From: Treponema saccharophilum DSM 2985
GTDB taxonomy: Bacteria > Spirochaetota > Spirochaetia > Treponematales > Treponemataceae
Assembly: GCF_000255555.1 (NCBI RefSeq)
Contig: NZ_AGRW01000039.1
Coordinates: forward strand, 20,479-84,478
Reading direction: 5' to 3'
Length of the DNA stretch: 64,000 bases
The notes under the pieces: generated by a model
What the model saw: the letters and a program-made list of their open reading frames with translations, nothing else
The model's database searches: none
Told to the model about the DNA's origin: nothing
Shown: piece after piece, positions 44,601 to 52,803 of the stretch
Layout: every line of letters begins with the position of its first letter
Position numbering within the stretch: position 1 is the stretch's first letter
Translations under genes and position numbers: made by a program

Positions 44601-47600
44601 AGGCGCCCGAGAAGGCAATCGCGCCGCCGTCGTACCAGATGCCCCCGCCCGAAAGCGACGACGGGGACGACTCGACCAACGCGCGAATCTCCCCGTGCGA
44701 ATTCTCGATGTCCTCGGAGAATTCGATGCAGAGCACGTCGTCGTAGACGGAATACGCGCGCTCGATGTACGGCGTCGTGAACGCAACATTCGAATTCCCG
44801 CCGCCGTCCGAGCATCCCTGCGCGCCGGCCGAGGCCGAAATCCATCCGCCGGAAACCGCCACGCCGGAAACTGCCGAATTGAGGAAAACGGCATAGGGAA
44901 TTCCCCACTGGTTTTGGGTCGCGGAATCCCCGGAATTGAAAACCGGATGGGAAGACGAATTGTCCGGGACAGAAACAGAGACGCCGGAAATGTCCGCGCC
45001 GTTCACGTACATGTTCCCGCCGACAGACAACGACGCGGAAGAGGCGAACGAAAGAGAAGCCGAGAACGACGACGGCTGGTATTCGAGCGAGCCTATTCCG
45101 AAGAACGAGAAGCGCGTGTCCGCCCCGGAATAGCGCGGGTCGTCAGCAGAATACGAATTCCCGAACACGGCGAAATCGCCCGCGACAGAAGCGGACGAGA
45201 GCGCAACGTCCCCCGCGTAGACGTACAGCCCCCCGCCGAACGAGACGCTTCCCGTCACGGAAAGGCTTCCCCCGCCCGAAACGTCGATGAACGCGCCGCT
45301 TCCCGACGGGCAGAACGAGAGCGTTCCCGACCAAGTCCGGTCAGCGCTTCCGTCCGCGACGACAGCCTTCGACGAGCCGATTGCCGCGCTTCCCGCCGCG
45401 ACGACATCGCCGCGAATGAAAATCTCGCCGCCCGCAACCGCCGAACAGCCGGAAGAAGCCGAAAACGAAAGAGACCCGTTGTAAGTCTGGCATCCCGTCG
45501 TCGAGGCCGTCCTCGCAAATTCCGCGTCCCCGTACGCGACGAGCGATTCGAGAGGAGACGCCGAGCCGACATTGCCGGAGAAAACGGATGAAGTCGAATC
45601 GGTGCCGTTCCCGATTTCAAGCGGATATGCGCCGTCAACATCGCCGACGAACGACACCGCCGCGCTTCCCGCGTTCACCGTCGTCTTTGAGGAAAGCGTC
45701 GTTTTTCCGCCGTACCGCTGCGTTCCGCCCGTCGAAATCATGATGTCCGTCCCGCCCGCGCCGAAAACGCAATCGCCGCCGACATCGACCGACGCCGCGA
45801 TGACGTTCCCGGAGAACGAGGCGTCGCCCTCGTATTCCTGCGCGCCTTCCGTAGTGACGGCGCCTTTCAGAACGGCGCCGCATTTTACGTCAAGCGAAGT
45901 GCAATTTGCCCCGGAAGCGATTTCCAAGCCCGAAGCCGCGTTCAAAGTGACGTTTCCGGCTTGTACGAGCGAATCTACCGAAGAGCCAATCTCCACAGGA
46001 TTCGAAAAGACGTTCGCGCCGGTAAGGGAAATCTCGTTTCCGTCGCCGTTATAAATTTTCAGCGTGCCGGAAACTGTCATTGCCGCAGAAGAAGCGCAAC
46101 TCGCGCCGTCGCTAAATTCAAGATTCCGGTAAGAACTTCCCCAGCCAAGCTGCGTCAAGGAAGAGCCGTAATATTCGACCGCAGAATCATCCCCGTTTTC
46201 TACGGAAGCCGCAGTTACGGTCACATTACCGCCGATACGGACAAGTCCGTTATTCGTCAACGGTGCAAGTGCCGGGTCCGTGGAAGTCGCCGTAAAATCA
46301 TAGGTCGCAAAATCCACGGTCGCATTCTCGTTCACCGTAAAAGATTTTATGTTCACATTGTCCGTAAGCGTAAGGATGTACGGGCTTGCCGTCGTTGAGC
46401 TGCCCTTCAGAACCGTAATCTCGCTCGTTCCGCCGGTGAACGCAGGATAGCCCGGAGCCGCCGCGGCTCCGTCAGCCGGGCTGCAGGACCAGTTTTTCGC
46501 GTTCTTCCAGTTCGAGTCCTCCGCGCCGGTCCAATAATATGTGTACGTGAACCAGCATGCGCACGTCAAATTGCTCGGCTGCCAGTCGAGCACGGTCGCC
46601 GCCGAGGGAATCAGATTCAAATCATTGTCAGAGCCGCTTGAATCGACGGAATGGGAGTCGCGCACAATCGTGTATGAAAAATCAGAATCAGACGGAATCG
46701 AAGAAAAGCAGGCGTTCCATTCAGAGCCGTCCGTAGTGGATTTGAGCTGAACGGTGTTCGTCGAGCTGGCTCCTCTTGAGGAAATCGTGCCAATCGTCTG
46801 CGTCTTGCCCGCCTCGAACTGGACTTCTATCGGAAAATTCTGGCTTCCGTCTCCCACCGAAAGCGAAGCGAACGTGTTTGAGGATTTTATTGTCGCCGAG
46901 CATTCAAGCGCCACGTCCACGCCGCTCGCAAAGCCCTGCTCAAAATCGACCTCCGCCGCCGAAGAAGCAGACGATGATGTCGAGAACGAGAGCGCGGCAC
47001 CGCCCGCAACAGGCCCGACAGCGCCTTTTATATGCAGCTCGCCCGCGCCGGAAACGTCGCCGCCGAATTTTACGGGCTGCACCGTGCCCGAGCCGTCGCC
47101 GGTGGAAAGCGTTACGGTTCCGGAATCAAACACAAACGCATCTCCGTATTCCTGACCGTACGTTCCGCTCAGTTTTGCAACCGCCGTCCCAGAAATCGCC
47201 GCCCCTGATTTTGCGTTCAGATACGCGCAGGAAATCTCGCCGCCGTCGGCAATAGTCAAGTCTCCGTCCGAGCTGAAATTTCCCGTGCTCGTTATTTTCG
47301 AGTTGTCGGAAAGCGACGTTTCCTCAGCCACGGCCAGCGACTTGCAGACGAGTTTTCCGCCGTTCCGGATGACGAGGGAATTCCGCACCGTAATATCAAT
47401 CGCGGAGGCTGTTATTTCCGTGCCGTCAATTATCAAATTGTCATATCCGTCCACCCCGCTCAGAGGTGCGAACGAAGCGGAAAAATCGCCGTAGTATTCG
47501 ACAGTCGAGCCAGACGCCGGAATAACGGTGCCGAAGGACAATGATATCGAATCCCCGATGCGGACTGTTCCCGCGTTCTTAAAATCATCGCTGCAGGTAA

Positions 47601-49062
47601 AATCGTTGTCCGCAAAATCAACGGTCGCATTCTCGTTCACGGTAAGGGATTTTATGCTCGCGTCCGCCGAAAAAGTCAGCATGTACGGGATTGCCGTTTT
47701 CGAGCCGCCTTTTAGAATCGTAATCTCGCTCGTTCCGTCGGTGCTGCTCGGGGCGTTCTCGTCGCTCTCCAAAGGAATCGTCCCGTCTTCGTCAATCGCC
47801 CAGTTCGTCGGCTCGCTCCAGGAAGTGCTTGCCGCACCAATCCAATAATATTTGAAAGCGAACCAGTTCGTTGTGGAATCAGCCGTTTTTTCTGAAAGAT
47901 GTTTTGTTGACGGCGTAATGCTCAAAGCCGTGGAAGCGGCGGATTTTTCTATATATGTGTAGTCAAAATTGCCCGCGCTCGCCGCTCCTGAATACGTCCA
48001 CGTTCCGCCCGAAGTGAGCGTCACGTAATGTGCGGAAGTTCCATTGCAGGAAAGCGTGCCGCTTACCGTCTGCGTCGTTCCGCCGGCAAAGGTAATTGTT
48101 ATGTCGAAAGTCTGCGTTCCGCTACCGACAGTCAAGTTTGTAAAGGTATTTCCCGCGCTGAACACAGCCGGAGAATTTATCGTTGCGCTTCCCGAAAAAG
48201 CCCCTGTAAAAGTGAGAGTTCCGCTACCAGCATTAAAAGAAACATCAGTGGATGTCGTCGTCGTGCCTGTCACCGAAAGTGAAGAAAGAAGATTCGTTCC
48301 GCCAACCGCGCCGGAAAATTCAGCATTTCCGGTTATTGCAAGTGACCTTGCCGTCGTGTCGCTGTCGCTGTCCACGGTGCTTCCAAAAGAAACGCTGTCG
48401 GCAGTAATCGAAACGTCTCCCGCAAGAGTGAGCGCACCGGAAACTTTAAAGGAAGAAAGTTTTTGCGTGCCTCCGACAGCGCCCCCAAGACTTGCATCCC
48501 CAACAATTTCGATTTTTCTTGAATCGGCACTCCAGCTGTTTATAGGGCCTTCAAAAGAAACTTTCGTTCCTGTCAGGACAACATCCCTGTTTGTAACGCA
48601 GTTTCCGGCGTAAACCTGCTCACCCGTGGTCGTGATTGATTCCAACGAACCAAGGAACTGCGCCTCTTTTTCCATCGTCAGTGACTTGGCGGCGACGGTT
48701 GTTCCGCGAAAATAAACATTCTCCTTGAACGTCAAATCGGTATTTTCCGCCTGAATGTCACCGACATCGGAAGCCGTAATTGCATCCGTAATCGTCACGG
48801 AATCTATGGAAGAAAAAATCGCCGTGTCATATCGCTTAGGAAAAGAAGAAACTGTGTTCCCGTTCTCGTCCGTCCAGCTGGCGGAATTACGCCACGCGCC
48901 GCTGTCGCCTCCGACCCAGTAGAACGTTGCGGCGTGGAGGATGCCCGCCACATTGAGAAGGAAAACAAATGAAAGGAAAAAAGCATTCCGCCCGGCGGCA
49001 GATGCTCGGAATGCGGAAAACACGGGAAGAGAAAATCGCGGTTTACGGAAGCGGCTTTTCAT
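41620..49062 (-). CDS. Giant repetitive surface/secreted protein with FlgD-like C-terminal domain
   Basis: 2480 residues. Signal/anchor segment at about 26-44 (NAFFLSFVFLLNVAGILHA). Three related modules open with FYWVGGDSGAWRNSASW, YYWIGAASTSWSEPTNW and YYWTGAEDSNWKNAKNW, each followed by a long Ser/Thr/Gly-rich beta-helix-like tract (SVSFGSTVDS, TVNENATVDFA repeats). The second half has Ig-like/adhesion regions. The last about 85 residues, ILNNAINASNGENTVIEV...GNVVRRL...FFQWDGKNSSGKEVARGMYFVRV, match the FlgD-like/T9SS-type C-terminal beta-sandwich. TATATT (49074-49069) six bases upstream, in TGATATATT context, and no ribosome site suggest leaderless start. Probably an adhesin or sheath-like protein; no enzyme motif seen. 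Confidence 0.88.
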   Translation of the reverse strand: MKSRFRKPRFSLPVFSAFRASAAGRNAFFLSFVFLLNVAGILHAATFYWVGGDSGAWRNSASWTDENGNTVSSFPKRYDTAIFSSIDSVTITDAITASDVGDIQAENTDLTFKENVYFRGTTVAAKSLTMEKEAQFLGSLESITTTGEQVYAGNCVTNRDVVLTGTKVSFEGPINSWSADSRKIEIVGDASLGGAVGGTQKLSSFKVSGALTLAGDVSITADSVSFGSTVDSDSDTTARSLAITGNAEFSGAVGGTNLLSSLSVTGTTTTSTDVSFNAGSGTLTFTGAFSGSATINSPAVFSAGNTFTNLTVGSGTQTFDITITFAGGTTQTVSGTLSCNGTSAHYVTLTSGGTWTYSGAASAGNFDYTYIEKSAASTALSITPSTKHLSEKTADSTTNWFAFKYYWIGAASTSWSEPTNWAIDEDGTIPLESDENAPSSTDGTSEITILKGGSKTAIPYMLTFSADASIKSLTVNENATVDFADNDFTCSDDFKNAGTVRIGDSISLSFGTVIPASGSTVEYYGDFSASFAPLSGVDGYDNLIIDGTEITASAIDITVRNSLVIRNGGKLVCKSLAVAEETSLSDNSKITSTGNFSSDGDLTIADGGEISCAYLNAKSGAAISGTAVAKLSGTYGQEYGDAFVFDSGTVTLSTGDGSGTVQPVKFGGDVSGAGELHIKGAVGPVAGGAALSFSTSSSASSAAEVDFEQGFASGVDVALECSATIKSSNTFASLSVGDGSQNFPIEVQFEAGKTQTIGTISSRGASSTNTVQLKSTTDGSEWNACFSSIPSDSDFSYTIVRDSHSVDSSGSDNDLNLIPSAATVLDWQPSNLTCACWFTYTYYWTGAEDSNWKNAKNWSCSPADGAAAAPGYPAFTGGTSEITVLKGSSTTASPYILTLTDNVNIKSFTVNENATVDFATYDFTATSTDPALAPLTNNGLVRIGGNVTVTAASVENGDDSAVEYYGSSLTQLGWGSSYRNLEFSDGASCASSAAMTVSGTLKIYNGDGNEISLTGANVFSNPVEIGSSVDSLVQAGNVTLNAASGLEIASGANCTSLDVKCGAVLKGAVTTEGAQEYEGDASFSGNVIAASVDVGGDCVFGAGGTDIMISTGGTQRYGGKTTLSSKTTVNAGSAAVSFVGDVDGAYPLEIGNGTDSTSSVFSGNVGSASPLESLVAYGDAEFARTASTTGCQTYNGSLSFSASSGCSAVAGGEIFIRGDVVAAGSAAIGSSKAVVADGSADRTWSGTLSFCPSGSGAFIDVSGGGSLSVTGSVSFGGGLYVYAGDVALSSASVAGDFAVFGNSYSADDPRYSGADTRFSFFGIGSLEYQPSSFSASLSFASSASLSVGGNMYVNGADISGVSVSVPDNSSSHPVFNSGDSATQNQWGIPYAVFLNSAVSGVAVSGGWISASAGAQGCSDGGGNSNVAFTTPYIERAYSVYDDVLCIEFSEDIENSHGEIRALVESSPSSLSGGGIWYDGGAIAFSGAFSDSDCATPLPSGDVRRIFLKTTGEKWNTDADGLHSQSLSASENSTDRSGTHRETKIDISMVEGVVYGANGHVMGTNYGAHLEGGSSAPSFTATEDCASPVLVAVSTGQENHVGASDGQKMYDAHNFIEFRYSEPVDIGTMLHSSSWVNVPATVLSSSVSSSFGGAISENASGGISISGFADIAEGSVVAGVKSYSGGGWSGTVDSALPHSLYRSFATSSSGAEENHTHRFRICVAGIVDEANPVVVGGTEFFNYLGYIESAETPSGSVTPRSNAYVVDSSPNKNEIDPSGSANHPLPSITVNGSSSLDSSLYGSWDVSHPTFAPYSTTVSGGSASWDAGDSSERKYELIGSVNSSTNPYLENIEIHLFDDTHDYSGASAYKWLSRTGWVTGSDRSSVEFKAPDETGGSRAFTPSGKGGIRRSSLHGAESAFTYAVFGTGAQKEFGSGIKQVVKSSLFSYVDTEDFSNNIAAETSDDGLYISIPLNPSDTELPRRTTFVVTYTPGTMSSPNSFITDLAGNRLVQTDGGGTKTLCSVDVTPPDFSLSLAPIGTDKLCVFFTKPLAYNSVRFSLLPESVRRDCLAGIARNFEIADSGTGATEDDSPFTSAEIALDTEGCTAIVLTFAERMTALSDVERLWIRVNDVVSDVIDWSGGASAFIQDESGNGIVAGSCHAISDFAVNAVNVLYAHTEKSDDDDGWRDRGIYGVTADSTTDYTAHDFSADAGNYGTVLAHRDVTMQVQLVGGKSDGVFFAPENGESPCLVPDVAREIKSEWVCDKLNKLSGADWRVWLPFPLDSVASSYNSSPLPSPSCTAAGDSAGLLWNFVFPDSDYSFSSGDACQFVFKIQKGGSDVTIDHDGDPTTDEIPLCALWMPEDRISAGEFTFLDLWSFSLKDIKKQRGGVTILNNAINASNGENTVIEVDVPEEGNLNVYVLTLDGNVVRRLSKGRAQPGTRFFQWDGKNSSGKEVARGMYFVRVTGCGIDETRKVLVVK

Positions 49063-49137
49063 ACCACTAATATATCACGCTCTTCCCGAACCTTCACGGG
49101 GTCCGGCTTTCGCGCCGAAAAGCCGCGGGGAAATCCA

Positions 49138-49443
49138 TCAGCCGATTGTCGCCTCGGACTCGGGAACGACGAACGTGTCGCAGTTTCCGTCCTCGTCAAA
49201 AAAATCAGTTATCTCGTCGATTCTCACAAGGCAGTCCAAGGAATCGTCGCGGGAAATGACGATGTCGGCGGACGATATCGCCGTGTCCCATTTCGCGCGC
49301 CTGAACGCCTCGGAAAATTCCGCCTCCGAGAAAGCGAACTTTCTGCCGACGCGGACGTTTATGTACGCGACAGGAGCGCTTGCGCCGCCGGCAGCCTTCT
49401 CGGAAATTTCGCGGATACGCTCGCAGATATTTTTTAAATCCAT
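49138..49443 (-). CDS. Small acidic protein of unknown function
   Basis: 101 residues with no signal or membrane segment (MDLKNICERIREISEKAAGG ... DFFDEDGNCDTFVVPE). The codon-position bias matches neighbouring genes. TATAAT (49456-49451) seven bases before the ATG, shared back to back with the promoter of the DUF368 gene, supports a real leaderless gene starting at 49443. No family recognised. Confidence 0.65.
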   Translation of the reverse strand: MDLKNICERIREISEKAAGGASAPVAYINVRVGRKFAFSEAEFSEAFRRAKWDTAISSADIVISRDDSLDCLVRIDEITDFFDEDGNCDTFVVPESEATIG

Positions 49444-49450
49444 GCAATCT

Positions 49451-49458
49451 ATTATACT
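49451..49458. promoter_or_regulatory. Overlapping divergent -10 boxes
   Basis: ATTATACT serves as TATAAT on the minus strand (seven bases to ATG at 49443) and TATACT on the plus strand (six bases to ATG at 49465). Both genes lack a Shine-Dalgarno. The two promoters would compete for the same eight bases. Confidence 0.55.
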
Positions 49459-49464
49459 CGCCGC

Positions 49465-50322
49465 ATGGAAAATTTGAAACAAATTGTGAAACTTGTCTTG
49501 AAAGGCATCGTCCTCGGAATCGCGAACGTCATTCCCGGCGTTTCCGGCGGAACGATGGCGGTTGTGTTCAACGTCTACGACAAAATAATCGAGCTGATAA
49601 CGCCGGACGTGCGGAAAATACTTGCCGCGTGGAAATTCTGGCTTCCGCTCGGAATCGGCATGGCGGCGGGAATCCTCGCGTTCTCGAAAATAATAACGGA
49701 GCTTCTCTCGCGCTTCCCAATCCCGACGACGTATTTCTTCATCGGGCTGATTATCGGAAGCATCCCGCTCATAATCAGGAAGCTCACCTCATCGGGAAAG
49801 AAAAAGCCCGACCTGCTTCTGGTGCTGAGCTTTCTTTTCGGGCTTGCGCTCGTTCTTTCGATGATTATCCTCGGCTCGGGCGACGTTGACGGCGCGAAGG
49901 AAGCCGCAAAGGCGGCGGCAATTGACTCGGAGCAGACGATGACGGCAGGAAAGGCTGCGCTCATCTTCATCTCGGGAGCGGCGGCGGCAGTCGCGATGAT
50001 AATCCCGGGCATTTCAGGCTCGTTCCTCCTGCTCGCGCTCGGAATGTACGGGACGGTCATGGCGGCCATCTCAAGGCTCGACGTGATTTTTCTCATCCCG
50101 TTCGCGCTCGGCGTGCTCGTAGGCCTCGTGTTCGGAGCCGCGCTCGTCAGGTTCCTCATGAAAAAAGCCCCGGCGCACACCTATGCGGCGATTCTCGGCC
50201 TCGTCGCGGGTTCCGTCGTCTTAATCTATCCGGGCTTCGCGCCGTTCCCCGTCATCCTAGTTTCTGCCGCGACGCTCGTCGCCGGTTTTGCCGCCGCGTA
50301 TTTTTCTTCCCGCGGCGAGTGA
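49465..50322 (+). CDS. DUF368 (PopT-type) membrane protein, undecaprenyl-phosphate translocase candidate
   Basis: Integral membrane protein of 285 residues with about eight helices. The repeated half signatures ANVIPGVSGGTMAVVFNVYDKII (near 20-42) and VAMIIPGISGSFLLLALGMYG (near 175-195) are the DUF368 hallmark; members of this family were shown to recycle undecaprenyl phosphate across the membrane. A supporting role in peptidoglycan synthesis is therefore likely. The insertion VDGAKEAAKAAAIDSEQ in the middle is a loop. It converges with the HAD gene. Confidence 0.9.
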   Translation: MENLKQIVKLVLKGIVLGIANVIPGVSGGTMAVVFNVYDKIIELITPDVRKILAAWKFWLPLGIGMAAGILAFSKIITELLSRFPIPTTYFFIGLIIGSIPLIIRKLTSSGKKKPDLLLVLSFLFGLALVLSMIILGSGDVDGAKEAAKAAAIDSEQTMTAGKAALIFISGAAAAVAMIIPGISGSFLLLALGMYGTVMAAISRLDVIFLIPFALGVLVGLVFGAALVRFLMKKAPAHTYAAILGLVAGSVVLIYPGFAPFPVILVSAATLVAGFAAAYFSSRGE

Positions 50323-50399
50323 TTCAAATATGCCGGGCGCCATTCCGAGATTCCGAATCGGGTTCGGGATGAAAAATGGGTGCGGTGCGGAATTATGGG

Positions 50400-51074
50400 C
50401 TACAGGAGCTCGTTCCAGGCGAGTATCGTTTTGTCGGCAAGGCGGATGATGCGCGCCCAGTCGGATTCAGGCGGCTCGGTGATTTCGTCGGAGCTGTCGT
50501 CGTGGATGGCGCAGACGCGGAATCCGCCATTTTTTGCGGAGCGGATGCAGTGGAGCGCGTCCTCGAAGACGACGGAGCGGGAAATATCCGCGCCGACGCT
50601 TTGGGCGGCACGCTCGAAAATAAGGGGGACGCGCTTGTTCGTCCCGAGCTCGGCGCAGGTGAATATTCCGGAAAAAAGGTTCATGATTCCGAGTCGGCTC
50701 AGGCAGGCATCGACGCACGTCCTGTCGGTGGCGGTGGCGAGCACGCAGGGAATCCCGCGGGCCTTCAGATTTTCGAGGAATTCGCGCGCGCCCTCCTTGA
50801 GTTCAAGCGATTTCGAGTACGCCTCGAAAATCATCTTGCGGAATTCGGCGCAGATGTCCTCGATTGCATCCCCGATTCCGAACGTCTTCGCGATGAAAAC
50901 GGCGGTCTCCTCAAGCGTGAGCCGTTTCACGTCGTCCCACAGCGTTTCTGACGGCTTCTTCCCGTGCGCGGCAAGATAATGATTCGACACGGTGTGCCAG
51001 TAGCCCATCGAATCGAGAATCGTCCCGTCCATGTCGAAAATCGCGCATTCCATATCAACGCCACACAATTGCAT
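50400..51074 (-). CDS. HAD-superfamily phosphatase (beta-phosphoglucomutase-like subfamily)
   Basis: Motif I FDMDGTILDSMGYW (nucleophile and acid/base Asp), helical cap at about 25-90, motif II VLATATDR, motif III Lys in GTNKRVPLIF, motif IV VFEDALHCIRSAKNGGF. 224 residues. AAGGAG six bases before the ATG at 51074 supports that start over the ATG at 51053. The substrate is a small phosphorylated metabolite and cannot be named from sequence. Confidence 0.88.
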   Translation of the reverse strand: MQLCGVDMECAIFDMDGTILDSMGYWHTVSNHYLAAHGKKPSETLWDDVKRLTLEETAVFIAKTFGIGDAIEDICAEFRKMIFEAYSKSLELKEGAREFLENLKARGIPCVLATATDRTCVDACLSRLGIMNLFSGIFTCAELGTNKRVPLIFERAAQSVGADISRSVVFEDALHCIRSAKNGGFRVCAIHDDSSDEITEPPESDWARIIRLADKTILAWNELL

Positions 51075-51143
51075 AAAAAACTCCTTGGGAAAAGGAAGAT
51101 AGCGGGAATTCCAGCCGCTTGCAACAGGCGCGTTCCGAATTTT

Positions 51144-52715
51144 TTAGCGGGTTTTCCAGCCGACGAGTCCCTTGCCTTCGCTTGAAAATACCATGCCTAT
51201 TTTGAACATCGTCTTTCCGTTCACGGCGAAGCGGTCCGCGTAGCCGTTTTCGTCAATCTGGTTCAGGGCGGCGTCCGCAACGGATTCAAAATCCTGCCCC
51301 CTGTCCATCTTAAGCTCAAAAATGAATACGGCATCTTTTGTTGCCGCAACAACGTCGCTCCGTCCGGCAACGCTCTGAAGCTCCGACACGACGCGCATTC
51401 CGGTAAGACGGAACATGAGATGCACTACGGACTCGTAATAGTTCTCGCACATGTCCTTTTTTACGATTGTAGGCAAGTCCGCTATCGCCGATTTTATGAT
51501 GGAAAGGGCTTTGTCGATGTTGTGCGCGCGCAACGCCTTTCGAAGGTTAGTTATTTCAAGCCCCAAATCGTCGTAAGGGACCGTTACAAATTTATCAAGA
51601 AGGATAGTCAAAAAACCTTCCTCAACCTCGCGGTTCGGAAAGTCCAGCGTAAAAAGCCTTTCTTCTTTTTCAAAACCTTTTATCGTAAGGTAGCCGCTCT
51701 GATAAACGACGGGGAGCATGTTTTTGCTGTCCGGGTCATAGTTCTTGAAGTGATCCTCTTTTGCCTGCCGCCCGTTTACGAGATGCTCAAGAATCAACGG
51801 CTGGTTCTGAAGCGTTTTTACCAAAAATGACGGCGTTCCGCTCTCAAACCAATACGAGCCGAAATCCTTTTGCTTTAGGCATTTTAAAAGACAGAACGGA
51901 TTGTAAACGCCTTCGACATCATGCGTAAAATGGTAGCCGTCATACATTTCGGCAAGTTTTGCCTTTGTTTCCTCAACAGTCAGTTCCTGGCTTTTTGCAA
52001 GTGCTTCGATTTCCGGCGTAAAATATTCCGTAAGTTCAGATTCAGAAATACCGCAAATCGAAGAAAAATCTTCGTAAAGACTGATGTCGTCAAGCTGGTT
52101 CAATCCGCTGAAGATGTTTACGTGGCTCACTTTCGTGATTCCTGTGATGAACAGAAAACGGATGTACTTGTCGCAGTCCTTAAGAGGGCTGTAAAAACTC
52201 CTGAGTTCCTGCCGGTTCTGTTCCTCGTATTCAGTGTAGAGCGCATCAAGAATCGGCTTGTCGTACTCGTCGATTAATATTACGACCTGCTTTCCGGTCT
52301 TTTCAGAAGTGTGTCGGATGATATTTTTTAACCGAGGCGCAAAACGCTCGTCAGAAACTTCTATGTTGTATTTTTCTTCATATTCAGAAAGGATTGAGTT
52401 CATCTGGGACTTCAGACAATCCAAATCCGGGTAGTTGTCCGCCCCGAAGCTGATTTTTATGACCGGATATTGGGTCCATTCTTTTTCAGTTTTGGAAATG
52501 TAAAGACCGTCAAAAAGCTCCTTCTTGCCAAGAAAATAGTATTCCATCGTGGAAAGTAGCAGGCTCTTTCCGAATCGCCGCGGCCTGCTCAAAAAATACG
52601 GTTTTCCCTCGCGCACAAGTTTGTCAATAAAAGCCGTCTTGTCCACGTAAATAAAACCGCGCCTGCGTAAATCCTCAAAATCCTGAATGCCAATCGGCAG
52701 ATATCTGTTTCCCAT
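51144..52715 (-). CDS. AAA-ATPase fused to PD-(D/E)XK nuclease-like domain (DUF1703 type)
   Basis: N-terminal YLPIGIQDFEDLRRRGFIYVDKTAFIDKLV and Walker A SRPRRFGKSLLLSTMEYYF, Walker B KQVVILIDEYDKPILDALY, and sensor-like FLFITGITKVSHVNIFSGLN are those of the family abundant in gut Bacteroides, Fusobacteria and treponemes. The C terminus carries the nuclease-like GRSDVVAATKDAVFIFELKM (D...ExK). About 523 residues. Function is unproven; multi-copy spread suggests a selfish or defence role. No Shine-Dalgarno; TGGTATAAT (extended -10) six bases before the ATG at 52715 suggests leaderless expression. The longer frame to 52865 is not supported. Confidence 0.9.
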   Translation of the reverse strand: MGNRYLPIGIQDFEDLRRRGFIYVDKTAFIDKLVREGKPYFLSRPRRFGKSLLLSTMEYYFLGKKELFDGLYISKTEKEWTQYPVIKISFGADNYPDLDCLKSQMNSILSEYEEKYNIEVSDERFAPRLKNIIRHTSEKTGKQVVILIDEYDKPILDALYTEYEEQNRQELRSFYSPLKDCDKYIRFLFITGITKVSHVNIFSGLNQLDDISLYEDFSSICGISESELTEYFTPEIEALAKSQELTVEETKAKLAEMYDGYHFTHDVEGVYNPFCLLKCLKQKDFGSYWFESGTPSFLVKTLQNQPLILEHLVNGRQAKEDHFKNYDPDSKNMLPVVYQSGYLTIKGFEKEERLFTLDFPNREVEEGFLTILLDKFVTVPYDDLGLEITNLRKALRAHNIDKALSIIKSAIADLPTIVKKDMCENYYESVVHLMFRLTGMRVVSELQSVAGRSDVVAATKDAVFIFELKMDRGQDFESVADAALNQIDENGYADRFAVNGKTMFKIGMVFSSEGKGLVGWKTR

Positions 52716-52803
52716 GCGGGCATTATACCATAAAGGCGGATACGCGGCTGAGGAGCGGAAAAAACGTCCTCCATGGACTAATCCCGCTCCTAAGCGCAGT
52801 CGA

